Below are positions 16,825 to 26,316 of a stretch of DNA of 59,042 bases, in pieces. This DNA comes from Myxococcota bacterium. Its GTDB lineage: Bacteria > Myxococcota_A > UBA9160 > SZUA-336. Made by a program: the position numbers and the translations under genes. Each line of letters starts with the position of its first letter. Position 1 is the first letter of the stretch. The DNA is taken from assembly GCA_035498015.1 (NCBI GenBank), contig DATKAO010000149.1, positions 1 through 59,042 of the forward strand. Direction: 5' to 3'. Below the pieces are notes generated by a model. It did no database searches and was not told the DNA's origin. It was given only the letters and a program-made list of their open reading frames with translations.

Positions 16825-18273
16825 ATGAAGCGCAAGCCGATGAGCGACGTCCCTCAGGTGATCCTGATCGGTTTGCTTTGCGCGAGCCTGGCGTGCGCGA
16901 CGGCCAAGCCGACCCCGCCGAGCGCCCCCGCACCGGGCCCGACGCCCGTGTCGGACACTTCGTCGGCCCCGTCCGCTCCCGCGACCGACCCCGCGCCCGC
17001 GAAGACCGATCCGGCGGCGACTTCCCCGACGCCCGCGAGTGACTCGTCGGCGAAGCCCGCGGCGACCCCGGCGGCGTCGAAGGACGACGACGACAGCGCC
17101 CCCGATCCCGCGCCGACCAAGGGCGGCAAGAAGAAGCCCGCCACGCAGGCGCAGCGCGTGCGCCAGAGTGACATGGCGCGCCGCGCCGAGGCCGGGCTGG
17201 AGAGCATGATCATCGGCACCGTGATCGGCGCCCAGTTCGGCGGCATCGGCGCGCTCGCCGGCGCCGCGCTGTTCGGCATGTACGGCATCATCACGGGCGA
17301 CGTTCCGTTCGAGTCCGGCCGGCGCCAACAGCCCGCCTCGAGTCACCCGCGCGGCAACGACGAGGACATGGAGAGCGAGGTCGACCAGGAGCTCAAGAAG
17401 CAGGAAGACCTCGAGGCCGAGATCGAGGCCGAGCTGAAGCACCAGGAAGAGCTGCTCGCCGCGATCAACAAGCAGGAAGAGATCAACAAGGCGCTGCAGA
17501 AGGAGTCGAAGGACTGCGCGGGCTCCACGCCGGCCGACGCCACCGCGGCGCCGCGGCGCCCGTGTCAGCGCGAGATCCCGGACTCGATCTTCGAGACCAA
17601 GACCGTGAAGGACGGCAAGCGCGAGCTCTTGGTGAAGACGCTCGACGCCGACCGCGACGGCAAGCCCGAGATCAAGATCACGATCGACCCGAAGACCGGT
17701 CAGGTGCTCACGCGCGAAGAAGACACCGACTACGACGGCACGCTCGACGCCGTGAACACCTATCTGCCCGACGGCCGCCTGAAGGACCGCGCGGAAGACA
17801 CCAACCAGGACGGCAAGCCCGATCGCTGGATCATCTACAACGGCGCTGAGTCGGCGGAGCGCGTCGAGGTCGACCGCAACTTCGACGGCAAGCGCGACGG
17901 CTTCCTGCAGTACCAGAACGGCGTGCTCGCGTACGAGGAATACGACAACAACAACGACGGCAAGATCGACCGCCGCATCGAGTACGTGAACGGCAAGCGC
18001 CACGTCGAGATCGAAGACACGAACCTGAACGGCGTGATGGACTCACGCACGTTCTTCGACGACAAGGGCGTGCTGGTGCGCGTGGAGCGCGACAAGAACG
18101 AGGACGGCAAGCCCGACGTGTTCGAGTACTTCGAGGGCACCGACCCCGGCAAGGTCGTGCTGGTCAAGCGCGAGGAGGACACGAACGGCGACGGCGTCGT
18201 CGACGTGACCTCGTACTACGAGAAGGGCAAGCTCGTCCGCAAGGAAGTCTCGGACCCGAACCTCGTCAACTGA
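16825..18273 (+). CDS. Lipoprotein with glycine zipper, coiled coil and eight DxDxDG repeats
   Basis: 482 residues from the ATG at 16825 (GAGAGG 5 nt upstream). Order: signal peptide ending in a lipobox SLAC; a Pro/Ala/Thr-rich linker to ~100; a glycine zipper near 130-160 (GTVIGAQFGGIGALAGAALF) that could insert in a membrane; a charged coiled coil near 175-230; then eight repeats beginning at residues 274, 300, 325, 350, 374, 398, 423 and 452. Each repeat starts with a Ca-loop-like DxDxDGxxD (DADRDGKPE, DTNQDGKPD, DNNNDGKID) followed by a short strand. The repeat type resembles thrombospondin type-3/toxin-repeat beta modules. Likely outer-membrane or surface-attached; function unknown. Confidence 0.8.
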   Translation: MKRKPMSDVPQVILIGLLCASLACATAKPTPPSAPAPGPTPVSDTSSAPSAPATDPAPAKTDPAATSPTPASDSSAKPAATPAASKDDDDSAPDPAPTKGGKKKPATQAQRVRQSDMARRAEAGLESMIIGTVIGAQFGGIGALAGAALFGMYGIITGDVPFESGRRQQPASSHPRGNDEDMESEVDQELKKQEDLEAEIEAELKHQEELLAAINKQEEINKALQKESKDCAGSTPADATAAPRRPCQREIPDSIFETKTVKDGKRELLVKTLDADRDGKPEIKITIDPKTGQVLTREEDTDYDGTLDAVNTYLPDGRLKDRAEDTNQDGKPDRWIIYNGAESAERVEVDRNFDGKRDGFLQYQNGVLAYEEYDNNNDGKIDRRIEYVNGKRHVEIEDTNLNGVMDSRTFFDDKGVLVRVERDKNEDGKPDVFEYFEGTDPGKVVLVKREEDTNGDGVVDVTSYYEKGKLVRKEVSDPNLVN

Positions 18274-18283
18274 CTCGCGCGAG

Positions 18284-19654
18284 TCAGCGGGGCTGGATGG
18301 TCGGGGCCGGCGGCGTCGGTGTGGACGGCGCGCTCGGCGCGGGCGCGGGCGCCGGAGCCGTCGACCCGCCGCGCTCCACGCCGATCGTGAGCGTGCGTTC
18401 GCGCTCCTGCTTGCGGAAGGCCTCTTGCTTGTCGCGCTCGAGCCGGAGCTGGATCTCCTTGGTCCGCTGACGGATGCGCTCCTGCTCGGCGGCGAGCTCG
18501 AGCGAGGTCATGCCCTGCGTGGCGAACTGCAGGTCGAACTCGGTCGAGCCGCGCGTGCCGTCCGAGGCCAGCGCAGACACACGGATGCGGTTCATGCCCG
18601 GTCGCACCGGCACGAAGCCTTTGAACGAGCCGTCGGGCAGGAGCAGGATGTCGTTCGGGCCGGCCCACTCCATGAGCGTCAGGTTCACGGCGACCACGTC
18701 TTCCACGTTGGCGAACGACACCCCGGACAGCAGCGAGACGATGTCGCCGGGTACACGGACCGGTGTATAGGTGCCGTTGGTGACCTTGGCCATCTCGCTG
18801 GCGGCGATCGGGTAGTTGATCGCCTCGGGCCCCAGGCCGTAGACGTTCAGCATCACGCCCGCGACCTTGGCCAGCGACGCGGCGTCGATCGCCGCGAGCT
18901 GGTCCTCCTTGTCCTCCACGTTGGCGAGCCCGAAGGGCAGCGACGGGCGGCCGTCGGTGAGGAACAGGATCACCTTCTTCGCGTTGGCGCGCGGCTGCGA
19001 GAGCGCGCCCGGCAGCGCCGCGAGCTCGCGCAGCGCGAGCTTCACGCCCGCCTGCATGTTGGTGCCGCCGCTCGCGCCGCGCAGGCGGATCGCCTCGAGC
19101 GCGCCGCGCACGGCGTTGAAGTCGGCGGTGAGCGGCAGCTCGAGCATGGCGTCGTTGGCGGCGTTCACGCCGCGTCCGGTGTTCGGGTCGATTTCGCCCG
19201 AGAACGACGCCACGCCCACGTGCACGCGGCTGGCATCGAGCCCGCCGAGCAGTGACTTCGCGGCCATGACCTCGGCCGACAGGATCGAGTCGTCGGGGTC
19301 GGTGTTCGGCGTGTCCTCCACGCCGGGCGTGGTCGAGCGCTCGGTCTGTCCCAGGATCCCGTCGTTGTCGACGTCGATGCCGCTGGGGTACTCGGTCGAG
19401 CCCGAGACGTCGATCACGACCATCACGTCGAAGTTGGTCGCGCGCTCACCCGCGATCGCGAGCCCGGCGAGCGGCGCCATGTCGGTCTTGTTGCGCAGCG
19501 TCTCGCCCGGCTTGGGCGTGCGGATCTCGATCTTCACGGGCAGCGCATCGTGCGGCGGCAGCGCGTCCTGCTGCGCGCGCGCCGTGAAGGGCGCGAGCGC
19601 GGCGGCGGCGCACACGAGTCGGATCAGGTGCAGGCGCATGAGGGTCCCGACCAT
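18284..19654 (-). CDS. Secreted von Willebrand factor A domain protein
   Basis: About 456 residues. A signal peptide ends near ARAQQ. The vWA domain spans ~75-330 and has the complete MIDAS: DVSGSTE, the Thr in GGTNMQAG and the Asp in LFLTDGRPS. Directly after the DxSxS loop there is an insertion GIDVDNDGILGQ that looks like a second Ca-binding loop. The C-terminus is a charged helix and a Pro/Ala-rich tail. The second ATG at 19639 gives the neater signal peptide and is an equally good start. It lies 13 bp after the OmpA-like gene, so both are one operon. A periplasmic adhesion or complex-forming role is inferred. Confidence 0.85.
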   Translation of the reverse strand: MVGTLMRLHLIRLVCAAAALAPFTARAQQDALPPHDALPVKIEIRTPKPGETLRNKTDMAPLAGLAIAGERATNFDVMVVIDVSGSTEYPSGIDVDNDGILGQTERSTTPGVEDTPNTDPDDSILSAEVMAAKSLLGGLDASRVHVGVASFSGEIDPNTGRGVNAANDAMLELPLTADFNAVRGALEAIRLRGASGGTNMQAGVKLALRELAALPGALSQPRANAKKVILFLTDGRPSLPFGLANVEDKEDQLAAIDAASLAKVAGVMLNVYGLGPEAINYPIAASEMAKVTNGTYTPVRVPGDIVSLLSGVSFANVEDVVAVNLTLMEWAGPNDILLLPDGSFKGFVPVRPGMNRIRVSALASDGTRGSTEFDLQFATQGMTSLELAAEQERIRQRTKEIQLRLERDKQEAFRKQERERTLTIGVERGGSTAPAPAPAPSAPSTPTPPAPTIQPR

Positions 19655-19667
19655 ACCACGGCGCGAG

Positions 19668-20279
19668 TCACTGCGAGCTCGCCCCCTGCAGCACGTCGTC
19701 GTCGGGCCGCAGCTCGAGCTCGATGCGCTGGTTCTGCTCCCGGCCTTCCGCGGTGGAGTTGCTCGCGACCGGCAGGCTCGCGCCCATGCCGATCGCCGTG
19801 ATTCGCGAGGGCGCCACGCCCTCGGCGATCAGCAAGTTGCGCACGCTGTCCGCGCGGTCTTCCGACAGCCGCTGGCTGGCGCGTTCGCTGCCCTCGGAGT
19901 CGGTGTGGCCCTTCACGATCACGCGCTGCTTGGGATAGCGCTGGATCACGCCGGCGATCGCCCGCACGCGCTGCGCGCCGGCGTCGGAGAGCGCGGCGGC
20001 GTTCTGGTCGAACAGGCTCGCGCTCGCGAGGCTCACGACCAGCGCGTCGGGCCGCCGGTCCACGCCGCTCACGTGGGCGAGCGTCTCGAGGTCGCCCGTC
20101 TGCCGGTCGAGGTAGTCGCCGATCGGGCCGGGCCGGACCGACAGCGAGGAGACCACGGGCACGGTGGGGACGGCGGGTCCGGGCGGAGCCGAGACCGGGG
20201 CGCTCCCCGCAGTGACGCAGCCGAGTGCGGAGAGAGCGAGCAGGCCTGTGGCCGCAGCGAGGTTCGCAAGAGTGGGCAT
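19668..20279 (-). CDS. OmpA-family peptidoglycan-binding lipoprotein
   Basis: 203 residues. A signal peptide with lipobox LSALGC is followed by a Pro-rich linker and an OmpA C-like domain (residues ~85-190) with VIVKGHTDSEGSERASQRLSEDRA and GMGASLPVASN. This domain binds diaminopimelate of peptidoglycan non-covalently, so the protein would tether the outer membrane to the wall (Pal-like). First gene of a two-gene operon with the vWA protein, and possibly co-transcribed with the M28-family gene 68 bp upstream. Confidence 0.9.
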   Translation of the reverse strand: MPTLANLAAATGLLALSALGCVTAGSAPVSAPPGPAVPTVPVVSSLSVRPGPIGDYLDRQTGDLETLAHVSGVDRRPDALVVSLASASLFDQNAAALSDAGAQRVRAIAGVIQRYPKQRVIVKGHTDSEGSERASQRLSEDRADSVRNLLIAEGVAPSRITAIGMGASLPVASNSTAEGREQNQRIELELRPDDDVLQGASSQ

Positions 20280-20347
20280 CGCGGACTCCTTGAAGTGGCG
20301 CCTGCCCCCTCGGACGTGGCGGCCCCTTTCCCAGCAGCCCCGCGAGC

Positions 20348-21280
20348 TTACGGCGCGCTCCCGGCGCCTGCACCCCGCTCGCGCAGCAGCTCGACCAGGG
20401 GCTTCCCGACCGCGGCCAGGCTCTCGGCGGACACGGCTTCGAGCGTGTCGCCGGCCGTGTGCCAGCGGGGGCCCGGCGATTTCCTAGAGCCGTATTGGAA
20501 GTCGATCAGGGCCAGCGACTGCGCCACGCCGTGCTCCTGGAAGGGCGTGTGGTCGTCGATCACGCCCATGGCCTGACCCGGGTCGAACGGTGGCGCCTGG
20601 CCGAGCTTCGCGGCCGCGCTCTCGTAGGCCTGGCGCAGCTCGGGCGAGGAGCGGAAGTCGAGCGCGAGATTCAGGTCGCGGTCGCCGACCATGTCGACCA
20701 GCACCACCGCCTGCACCTGCGCGAGTGAGCCGTCGTCGGCCATGCGCTGCGCGAGCGCCTTGCTGCCGTACAGGCCGTCGTCTTGGTCGATGTTGGCGCC
20801 GAAGGCCTCCTCGCCGTCGAAGAACACGAGCTCCACGCCCGCCGTGCGCGGGTCGCCCGAAGTGACTCGTGCGAGCTCGAGCAGCACGGCCGCGCCCGAG
20901 GCGCCGTCGTTCGCGCCCACGAACTCGATGCCCGCGATGTGCTTGGTGTCGTAGTGCGTGATCACCAGGGTGCGCGCGGGGCCGGCGCCGTGGCGCGCGA
21001 TCAGGTTCTCCATGGCCACGGGCGCGGAGCCGCGACGCGGCACCTGGAAGTCGTGTGTCTCGACGCGCCAGCCCGCCTGGCGCAGCCGGTCGCGCAGGAG
21101 CTCGCGCGCCTGGCCGGCGGCGGCAGAGCCGGCGGGCCGGGGTCCCAGCTTCACCAGCGCCTCGAGGTCGCGGAAGGCCCGCGCGCCGTCGAACTCCGCG
21201 GCTGCGGGCGCCGCGGGCGCCTGCGTGGTCGCGCGGTCACTGCATGCGAGCAGACACCCCGCGGTCACGAGCACGGCCAT
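20348..21280 (-). CDS. M28-family zinc hydrolase / glutaminyl-peptide cyclotransferase-like lipoprotein
   Basis: 310 residues from the ATG at 21280, giving a short signal sequence with lipobox LLAC. Zinc-site residues are visible: Asp in FVGANDGASG, Glu in FFDGEEAFG and His in RWHTAGDT, with THYDTKH near the start of the domain. The HYDTK...FVGANDGASGAA stretch is closer to glutaminyl cyclases and their M28 relatives than to aminopeptidases. It would act in the periplasm on peptide N-termini. The start is uncertain: GTG 21286 or ATG 21367 are alternatives, since none has a clear RBS. The nearest divergent start is comM at 21392. Confidence 0.8.
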   Translation of the reverse strand: MAVLVTAGCLLACSDRATTQAPAAPAAAEFDGARAFRDLEALVKLGPRPAGSAAAGQARELLRDRLRQAGWRVETHDFQVPRRGSAPVAMENLIARHGAGPARTLVITHYDTKHIAGIEFVGANDGASGAAVLLELARVTSGDPRTAGVELVFFDGEEAFGANIDQDDGLYGSKALAQRMADDGSLAQVQAVVLVDMVGDRDLNLALDFRSSPELRQAYESAAAKLGQAPPFDPGQAMGVIDDHTPFQEHGVAQSLALIDFQYGSRKSPGPRWHTAGDTLEAVSAESLAAVGKPLVELLRERGAGAGSAP

Positions 21281-21391
21281 GCGCACGAGCGGCGACAAGG
21301 CCGGGCAGGGTACTGCGCGCGGCCCGCCGCGCCACGCGTTCGGGCTGCGCCGCGACTCCTCTCTCATCCCGCGGTCCCGGTGGAGCGAGCC

Positions 21392-22903
21392 GTGCTGGTG
21401 CGGACGTTCGGTGCGACCGTGTCGGTGATCGACGGTGTGCGTGTCTCGGTCGAAGTCGAGGCGGGCGCGGGGCTGCCCGCGTTCCACATCGTGGGGCAGG
21501 CCGACCGGGTCGTGAACGAGAGCCGCGACCGGATCCGCGCGGCGTTCCGCCAGTCAGGTCTCGAGTTCCCGCCCGGGCGAGTCACGGTGAACCTCGCGCC
21601 CACCGGCCTGCCCAAGGTGGGTCCGGCGCTCGACCTGCCGATCGCCGTGGCCGTGGCCGGCACGCGCGTCGAGCTCGAGTCCGAGCGCCTGGCGCGCGTG
21701 CTGTTCCTGGGCGAGCTCGGCCTCGACGGCGCCCTGCGGCCGGTGCGCGGCGTGCTCGCCATGCTGGGCGCGGCCGAGGACAGCGCGATTCGCGAGGTGG
21801 TGGTCGCGCCGGGGAACCTGGGCGAGGCGGCGCTGGGCCCGGACCTGCGCGCGTTCGGCGCGCCCGACCTGGCCAGCGTGCTCGACTGGCTGCGCGGCGA
21901 GCGCGCGCTCGATACGCCGGCCGAGCCCCACGAGTCACCGGCGCCGGCGGCCGGCGGGCCCGATCTCGCCGAGGTACACGGTCAGGAGGCCGCCAAGCGC
22001 GCGCTCGAGGTCGCGGCCGCGGGCGGTCATGCGCTCTTGCTCGTCGGCCCGCCGGGCAGCGGCAAGACACTGCTCGCGCAGCGCCTGCCGGGAATCCTGC
22101 CGCCGCTCGGCTTCGAGGCCGCGCTCGAGGCCACGCGCATCCACAGCGCCGCGGGCGCGCTGGCGGCCGACGGCCTGCTCGCGCAGCCGCCCTTCCGCGC
22201 GCCGCACCACAGCACGTCCGACGCCGGCATGGCGGGCGGCGGCCGGCCGCTGCGACCCGGGGAGATCTCGCTCGCGCACCGCGGCGTGTTGTTTCTCGAC
22301 GAGCTGCCCGAGTTCCGGCGGCCGGTGCTCGAGGCGCTGCGCCAGCCGCTCGAGGAGGGCGAGATCCGGCTCGCGCGCGCCCACGGCAGCGTGCGCCTGC
22401 CGGCGCGCTTCCAGCTGATCGCCGCCATGAACCCCTGCCCGTGCGGCTGGCGCGGCACGGCCGCGCGCGAGTGCCGCTGTCTCGAGCCCGAGGTCGCGCG
22501 CTACCGCGCGAAGCTCTCGGGCCCGCTGCTCGACCGCATCGACCTACACATTCCGGTGTCGCCCGTGCCGTGGCGCGACATGCTGCGCGCCGGGCCCGCC
22601 GGCGAGCCGAGCGCGCGCGTGCGCGAGCGGGTGTGCGCCGCGCGCGAGCGCCAGACGCGCCGCTTCGCTCGGGCCGGGTGGAGCTGCAACGCCGAGATCC
22701 CCCATCCGGCGCTCGCCGAGCACTGCCCGCTCGACCCGCCGGCGCGCGCGCTGCTCGAGCGCTCGGTGGCCCGGCTGGGACTCACCATGCGCGCCTTCGT
22801 GCGCACGCTGCGCGTGGCGCGCACGCTGGCGGACCTCGACGCCCGCGAGTCGCTCGGCCAGTCGCACGTGGCCGAGGCGCTGGCCTACCGCGCGTTCGCC
22901 TGA
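21392..22903 (+). CDS. comM: YifB/ComM family Mg-chelatase-like AAA+ ATPase
   Basis: 503 residues, the usual ComM length. N-terminal ChlI-like domain (VNLAPTGLPKVGPALDLPIA), then AAA+ with Walker A GPPGSGKT (residues 219-226), the PFRAPHHSTSDAGMAGG segment, Walker B GVLFLDELPEF, NPCPCGWRG and LDRIDLHI. ComM is a hexameric helicase that extends branch migration during natural transformation. The GTG at 21392 is preferred because GGAG lies 6 nt upstream and family members begin a few residues before this point; GTG 21380 and 21398 are in frame. Monocistronic. Confidence 0.9.
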   Translation: MLVRTFGATVSVIDGVRVSVEVEAGAGLPAFHIVGQADRVVNESRDRIRAAFRQSGLEFPPGRVTVNLAPTGLPKVGPALDLPIAVAVAGTRVELESERLARVLFLGELGLDGALRPVRGVLAMLGAAEDSAIREVVVAPGNLGEAALGPDLRAFGAPDLASVLDWLRGERALDTPAEPHESPAPAAGGPDLAEVHGQEAAKRALEVAAAGGHALLLVGPPGSGKTLLAQRLPGILPPLGFEAALEATRIHSAAGALAADGLLAQPPFRAPHHSTSDAGMAGGGRPLRPGEISLAHRGVLFLDELPEFRRPVLEALRQPLEEGEIRLARAHGSVRLPARFQLIAAMNPCPCGWRGTAARECRCLEPEVARYRAKLSGPLLDRIDLHIPVSPVPWRDMLRAGPAGEPSARVRERVCAARERQTRRFARAGWSCNAEIPHPALAEHCPLDPPARALLERSVARLGLTMRAFVRTLRVARTLADLDARESLGQSHVAEALAYRAFA

Positions 22904-22907
22904 CCGC

Positions 22908-23492
22908 TCAGGCCTCGATCGGCGTGTAGCGGATCACCGTGCGCGAGCCGTCGGCGTGACTCGACTGGAAGCGCGGCTTCCACTTGCCCCACTCCTCGGG
23001 GTACTTGTTGCCGTAGGCCTCGAGCAGGCGCTCGAACGTGCCCGGATCGCGGTCGATCTCGGCGCGGGTCAGGAACGTGGGGGCGCTGGCGAGCTTCTCC
23101 TTCGCGCCCGAGTAGGAGCCGAAGTCGCCCACCCAGATGCGGGCCTTCGCCGAGCCCTTCATGACCGAGCGCACCTTCCAGCCCTTGGTCGCGGTCGCAA
23201 TCACGACTGCGCCCGCGTCGAAGAAGTACCAGACCTCGCCGTGACAGCGGCTCTCGCTGCCGTCCTGCTTGAGCGGCGAGACGTACACGAGCTTGCCCTT
23301 GGCGAGTCCGATCTTCGCCGCCTCGGACAGGTCGAAGTGGTCGTGACCCTCGTGCGCTTGCAGCGCGCCCGGCAGCAGTGCCGCCGCGGCCAGCGCGGCC
23401 GCGCCCGAGACGAGCAGCTCGCGGCGAGTCAGCGAGCCGAGCGAGTCAGTGCAGGTTTCGGCGGAAGAACTGCGTCGTGCGGTTCCAGGCAT
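22908..23492 (-). CDS. Tat-exported split-barrel (FMN-binding-like) protein
   Basis: 194 residues. A twin-arginine signal LTRRELLVSG followed by a hydrophobic stretch ends near ALQA, leaving a His-rich mature N-terminus HEGHDHFD. The body (LAKGKLVYVSPL, then CHGEVWYFFDAGAVVIATATKGWKVRSV) looks like a pyridoxamine-phosphate-oxidase/F420 split-barrel fold. Ligand and reaction are not certain. The ATG at 23492 lies 47 bp inside the dienelactone hydrolase gene and no other ATG, GTG or TTG fits, so the overlap is probably real and implies co-translation. Confidence 0.68.
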   Translation of the reverse strand: MPGTARRSSSAETCTDSLGSLTRRELLVSGAAALAAAALLPGALQAHEGHDHFDLSEAAKIGLAKGKLVYVSPLKQDGSESRCHGEVWYFFDAGAVVIATATKGWKVRSVMKGSAKARIWVGDFGSYSGAKEKLASAPTFLTRAEIDRDPGTFERLLEAYGNKYPEEWGKWKPRFQSSHADGSRTVIRYTPIEA

Positions 23493-24126
23493 CGGTGGCG
23501 GCCTCGCGGTTGTAGACGTCGGGGCGCGTATCGTTGAAGAACGCGTGGTCGACGCCGGGGTAGATGTGCAGCTCGAACGACTTGCCCGCGGCCTTCACGT
23601 CGCGCTCGAGCTTGCGCGCGATCTCGGGAGTCACGAAGCCATCGCGCTCCGCGAACAGCCCCAGCACCGGCGCGGAGAGCTTGGCGAAGTCGAGGCGCAC
23701 GTTGGGGTGCACGCCGTAGAAGTCGACGCACGCGCCCACGTCTCCGCTCTTGCAGGCCGTCGCCAGCGCGAGCTGCCCGCCCATGCAGAAGCCCACGGTG
23801 CCGACCTTGCGCGCACTGACTCCCTTGCGTGCGAGCAGGAACGCGACCGCGCCCGCGAGGTCGCGCGCCGAGCGGTCGATGTCGAGCGCCATCATGAGCC
23901 GGCCCGCGTCGTCGGGCTTTTTGGCCGACTCGCCGCGGTACAGGTCGGGCGCGAGCGCGAAGAAGCCTTCGGCCGCGAAGCGATCGGCCACGGCCTTGAT
24001 GTGCGGCACCAGCCCCCACCACTCCTGGATCACCACCAGCGCGGGTCCGCTGCCCGAGGCCGGCGTCGCGAGGTAGCCCTGCGCCTGCCCGCCGTTGCTC
24101 GCGAACTCGACCATCTGTCCCGCCAT
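23446..24126 (-). CDS. Dienelactone hydrolase family protein
   Basis: 226 residues, standard length. The alpha/beta hydrolase triad of this family is visible: Cys114 in GFCMGG, Asp162 in AERDGF and His194 in GVDHAFFN. Glu35 in IQEWWGL activates the Cys. Classical members open dienelactones in chlorocatechol breakdown; many homologues act on other lactones or esters. Start ATG has a strong AAGGAGG Shine-Dalgarno 6 nt upstream. Overlaps the following Tat-exported protein gene by 47 bp. Confidence 0.92.
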   Translation of the reverse strand: MAGQMVEFASNGGQAQGYLATPASGSGPALVVIQEWWGLVPHIKAVADRFAAEGFFALAPDLYRGESAKKPDDAGRLMMALDIDRSARDLAGAVAFLLARKGVSARKVGTVGFCMGGQLALATACKSGDVGACVDFYGVHPNVRLDFAKLSAPVLGLFAERDGFVTPEIARKLERDVKAAGKSFELHIYPGVDHAFFNDTRPDVYNREAATDAWNRTTQFFRRNLH

Positions 24127-24174
24127 CGCCGCCTCCTTGCGCCCTCGCGCGAGTGTATCCCGGCGGCGGGAGCT

Positions 24175-24846
24175 TCAGTGACTGGTCCCGCGGTTGCGCG
24201 GGCGCAGGCGCGTGCGCTCGGCGGCGATCACCAGGTGGTGCGGGCGCTCGCCGGGCGGCGCGCCGGGTGGCGCGGGCTCGGCGGCGTCGATGAGTCGCAG
24301 GCCGGCGTTGCGCAGCGCGCCGAGCAGCGCGGGCAGGCTGGCGAGCGGTCCCTTCTGCCCCTCCGCGCGCCACGGGTGCTCGAGCGCGAGCACGAGCCGG
24401 CCGCGCGGGTGGAGTAACTTCGCGGCCGAGCGCAGCGCGCGCTCCGGGTCGGCGCTCTCGTGCAGCGCGAGCACGCAGGTCACGAGCTCGAACGGTCCGC
24501 GCGGCAGCGAGTCGGGCGCGAGCAGATCGGCGACCGCGAACTCGGGCAGCGGGAGCTCGCCGGACTCCTTGGCCTCGTGGGCCGCCGCGTGCACGGCCGC
24601 GGGCGAGGCGTCGATCGCCACGACCTGCGCGCCGCCGGCGGCGAGCTGGCGCGCCAGCGCGCCGCTGCCGCAGCCCACGTCGAGCGCGCGCGCGCCGTGA
24701 AGGCGGCCCGCGAGCCGAAGCACGTCCTGCAGCAGGGCCACCCGTTCGGGCGGCAGGCTCTCGCGCATGCGCGCGGTCTCGCGCAGGTGCTGCGCCACCG
24801 CGCCCCAGGAACCCGGGCCTCTTCCTGTTTCACGGGGTCGAGACAT
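24175..24846 (-). CDS. Class I SAM-dependent methyltransferase
   Basis: 223 residues. Rossmann methyltransferase with motif I ALDVGCGSG near residue 55, acidic motif II VVAIDAS, and FELVTCVLALHES as motif IV. An N-terminal segment with a run of charged residues (RETARMRESLPPERV) precedes it. The substrate is not predictable; small-molecule or quinone methylation are typical. The ATG at 24846 has no RBS but a TATTCT -10-like hexamer (minus, 24861-24856) only 9 nt upstream, suggesting a leaderless transcript separate from the operon before it. Confidence 0.85.
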   Translation of the reverse strand: MSRPRETGRGPGSWGAVAQHLRETARMRESLPPERVALLQDVLRLAGRLHGARALDVGCGSGALARQLAAGGAQVVAIDASPAAVHAAAHEAKESGELPLPEFAVADLLAPDSLPRGPFELVTCVLALHESADPERALRSAAKLLHPRGRLVLALEHPWRAEGQKGPLASLPALLGALRNAGLRLIDAAEPAPPGAPPGERPHHLVIAAERTRLRPRNRGTSH

Positions 24847-24889
24847 GGCAGCGGGAGAATAGCCCAGCTCCGCTCGGGGCGGCCCCCGC

Positions 24890-25305
24890 TCAGCCCTCGT
24901 CCGCGAGCTCCATCTCGAGCATGCGGGCCTCGACGTCCGCCATGCGGTGGGTCGGCCCCCGGCCGATGCCCTCGCACAGCGCCCGCGCCTCGGGCGTGAA
25001 GCGCCCCCCGGACACCAGGTCGCGCCAGAACGGGAAGGTGCGGCACTGGGTGGGGCGCGCCCCGTAGACCGTGCAGCGGTTGGTCTTGCGCTCGAGGAAC
25101 ACGCAGGTGGAATCGTCGAAGCGCAGCTGGGTGTAGCCGTACTCGTCCACGAACGTGAAGCGGCGCCGGAACTCCTTGAGCGGGAGCTCGAGCTCTTTCG
25201 CCAGGTCCGCCGCCTCGTCCGGGTTCAGGTACACGTGCGCGTACTCGCCGCGCGCGGTGCAGCAGCCGCCGCAGCCCGTGCACTCGAAGCGCAGGCCCCG
25301 AGCGC

Positions 25306-25309
<4 letters not shown>
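24890..25309 (-). CDS. YkgJ family cysteine cluster protein
   Basis: 139 residues. The CxxCxxCC cluster [11 protein letters not shown] lies at the N-terminus, followed by [26 protein letters not shown], the conserved YkgJ pattern thought to bind zinc or an Fe-S cluster. The GTG start overlaps the threonine aldolase stop by 4 bp (GTGA), so it is the last gene of that operon. The biochemical role of the family is not established. Confidence 0.9.

Positions 25310-26312
<1,003 letters not shown>

Positions 26313-26316
<4 letters not shown>

Noticed and set aside
17644-18240. Possible tandem DNA repeat within the DxDxDG lipoprotein
   Set aside because: The ~75-bp periodicity is at protein level; codons between units are diverged, so it is not a recent DNA repeat.
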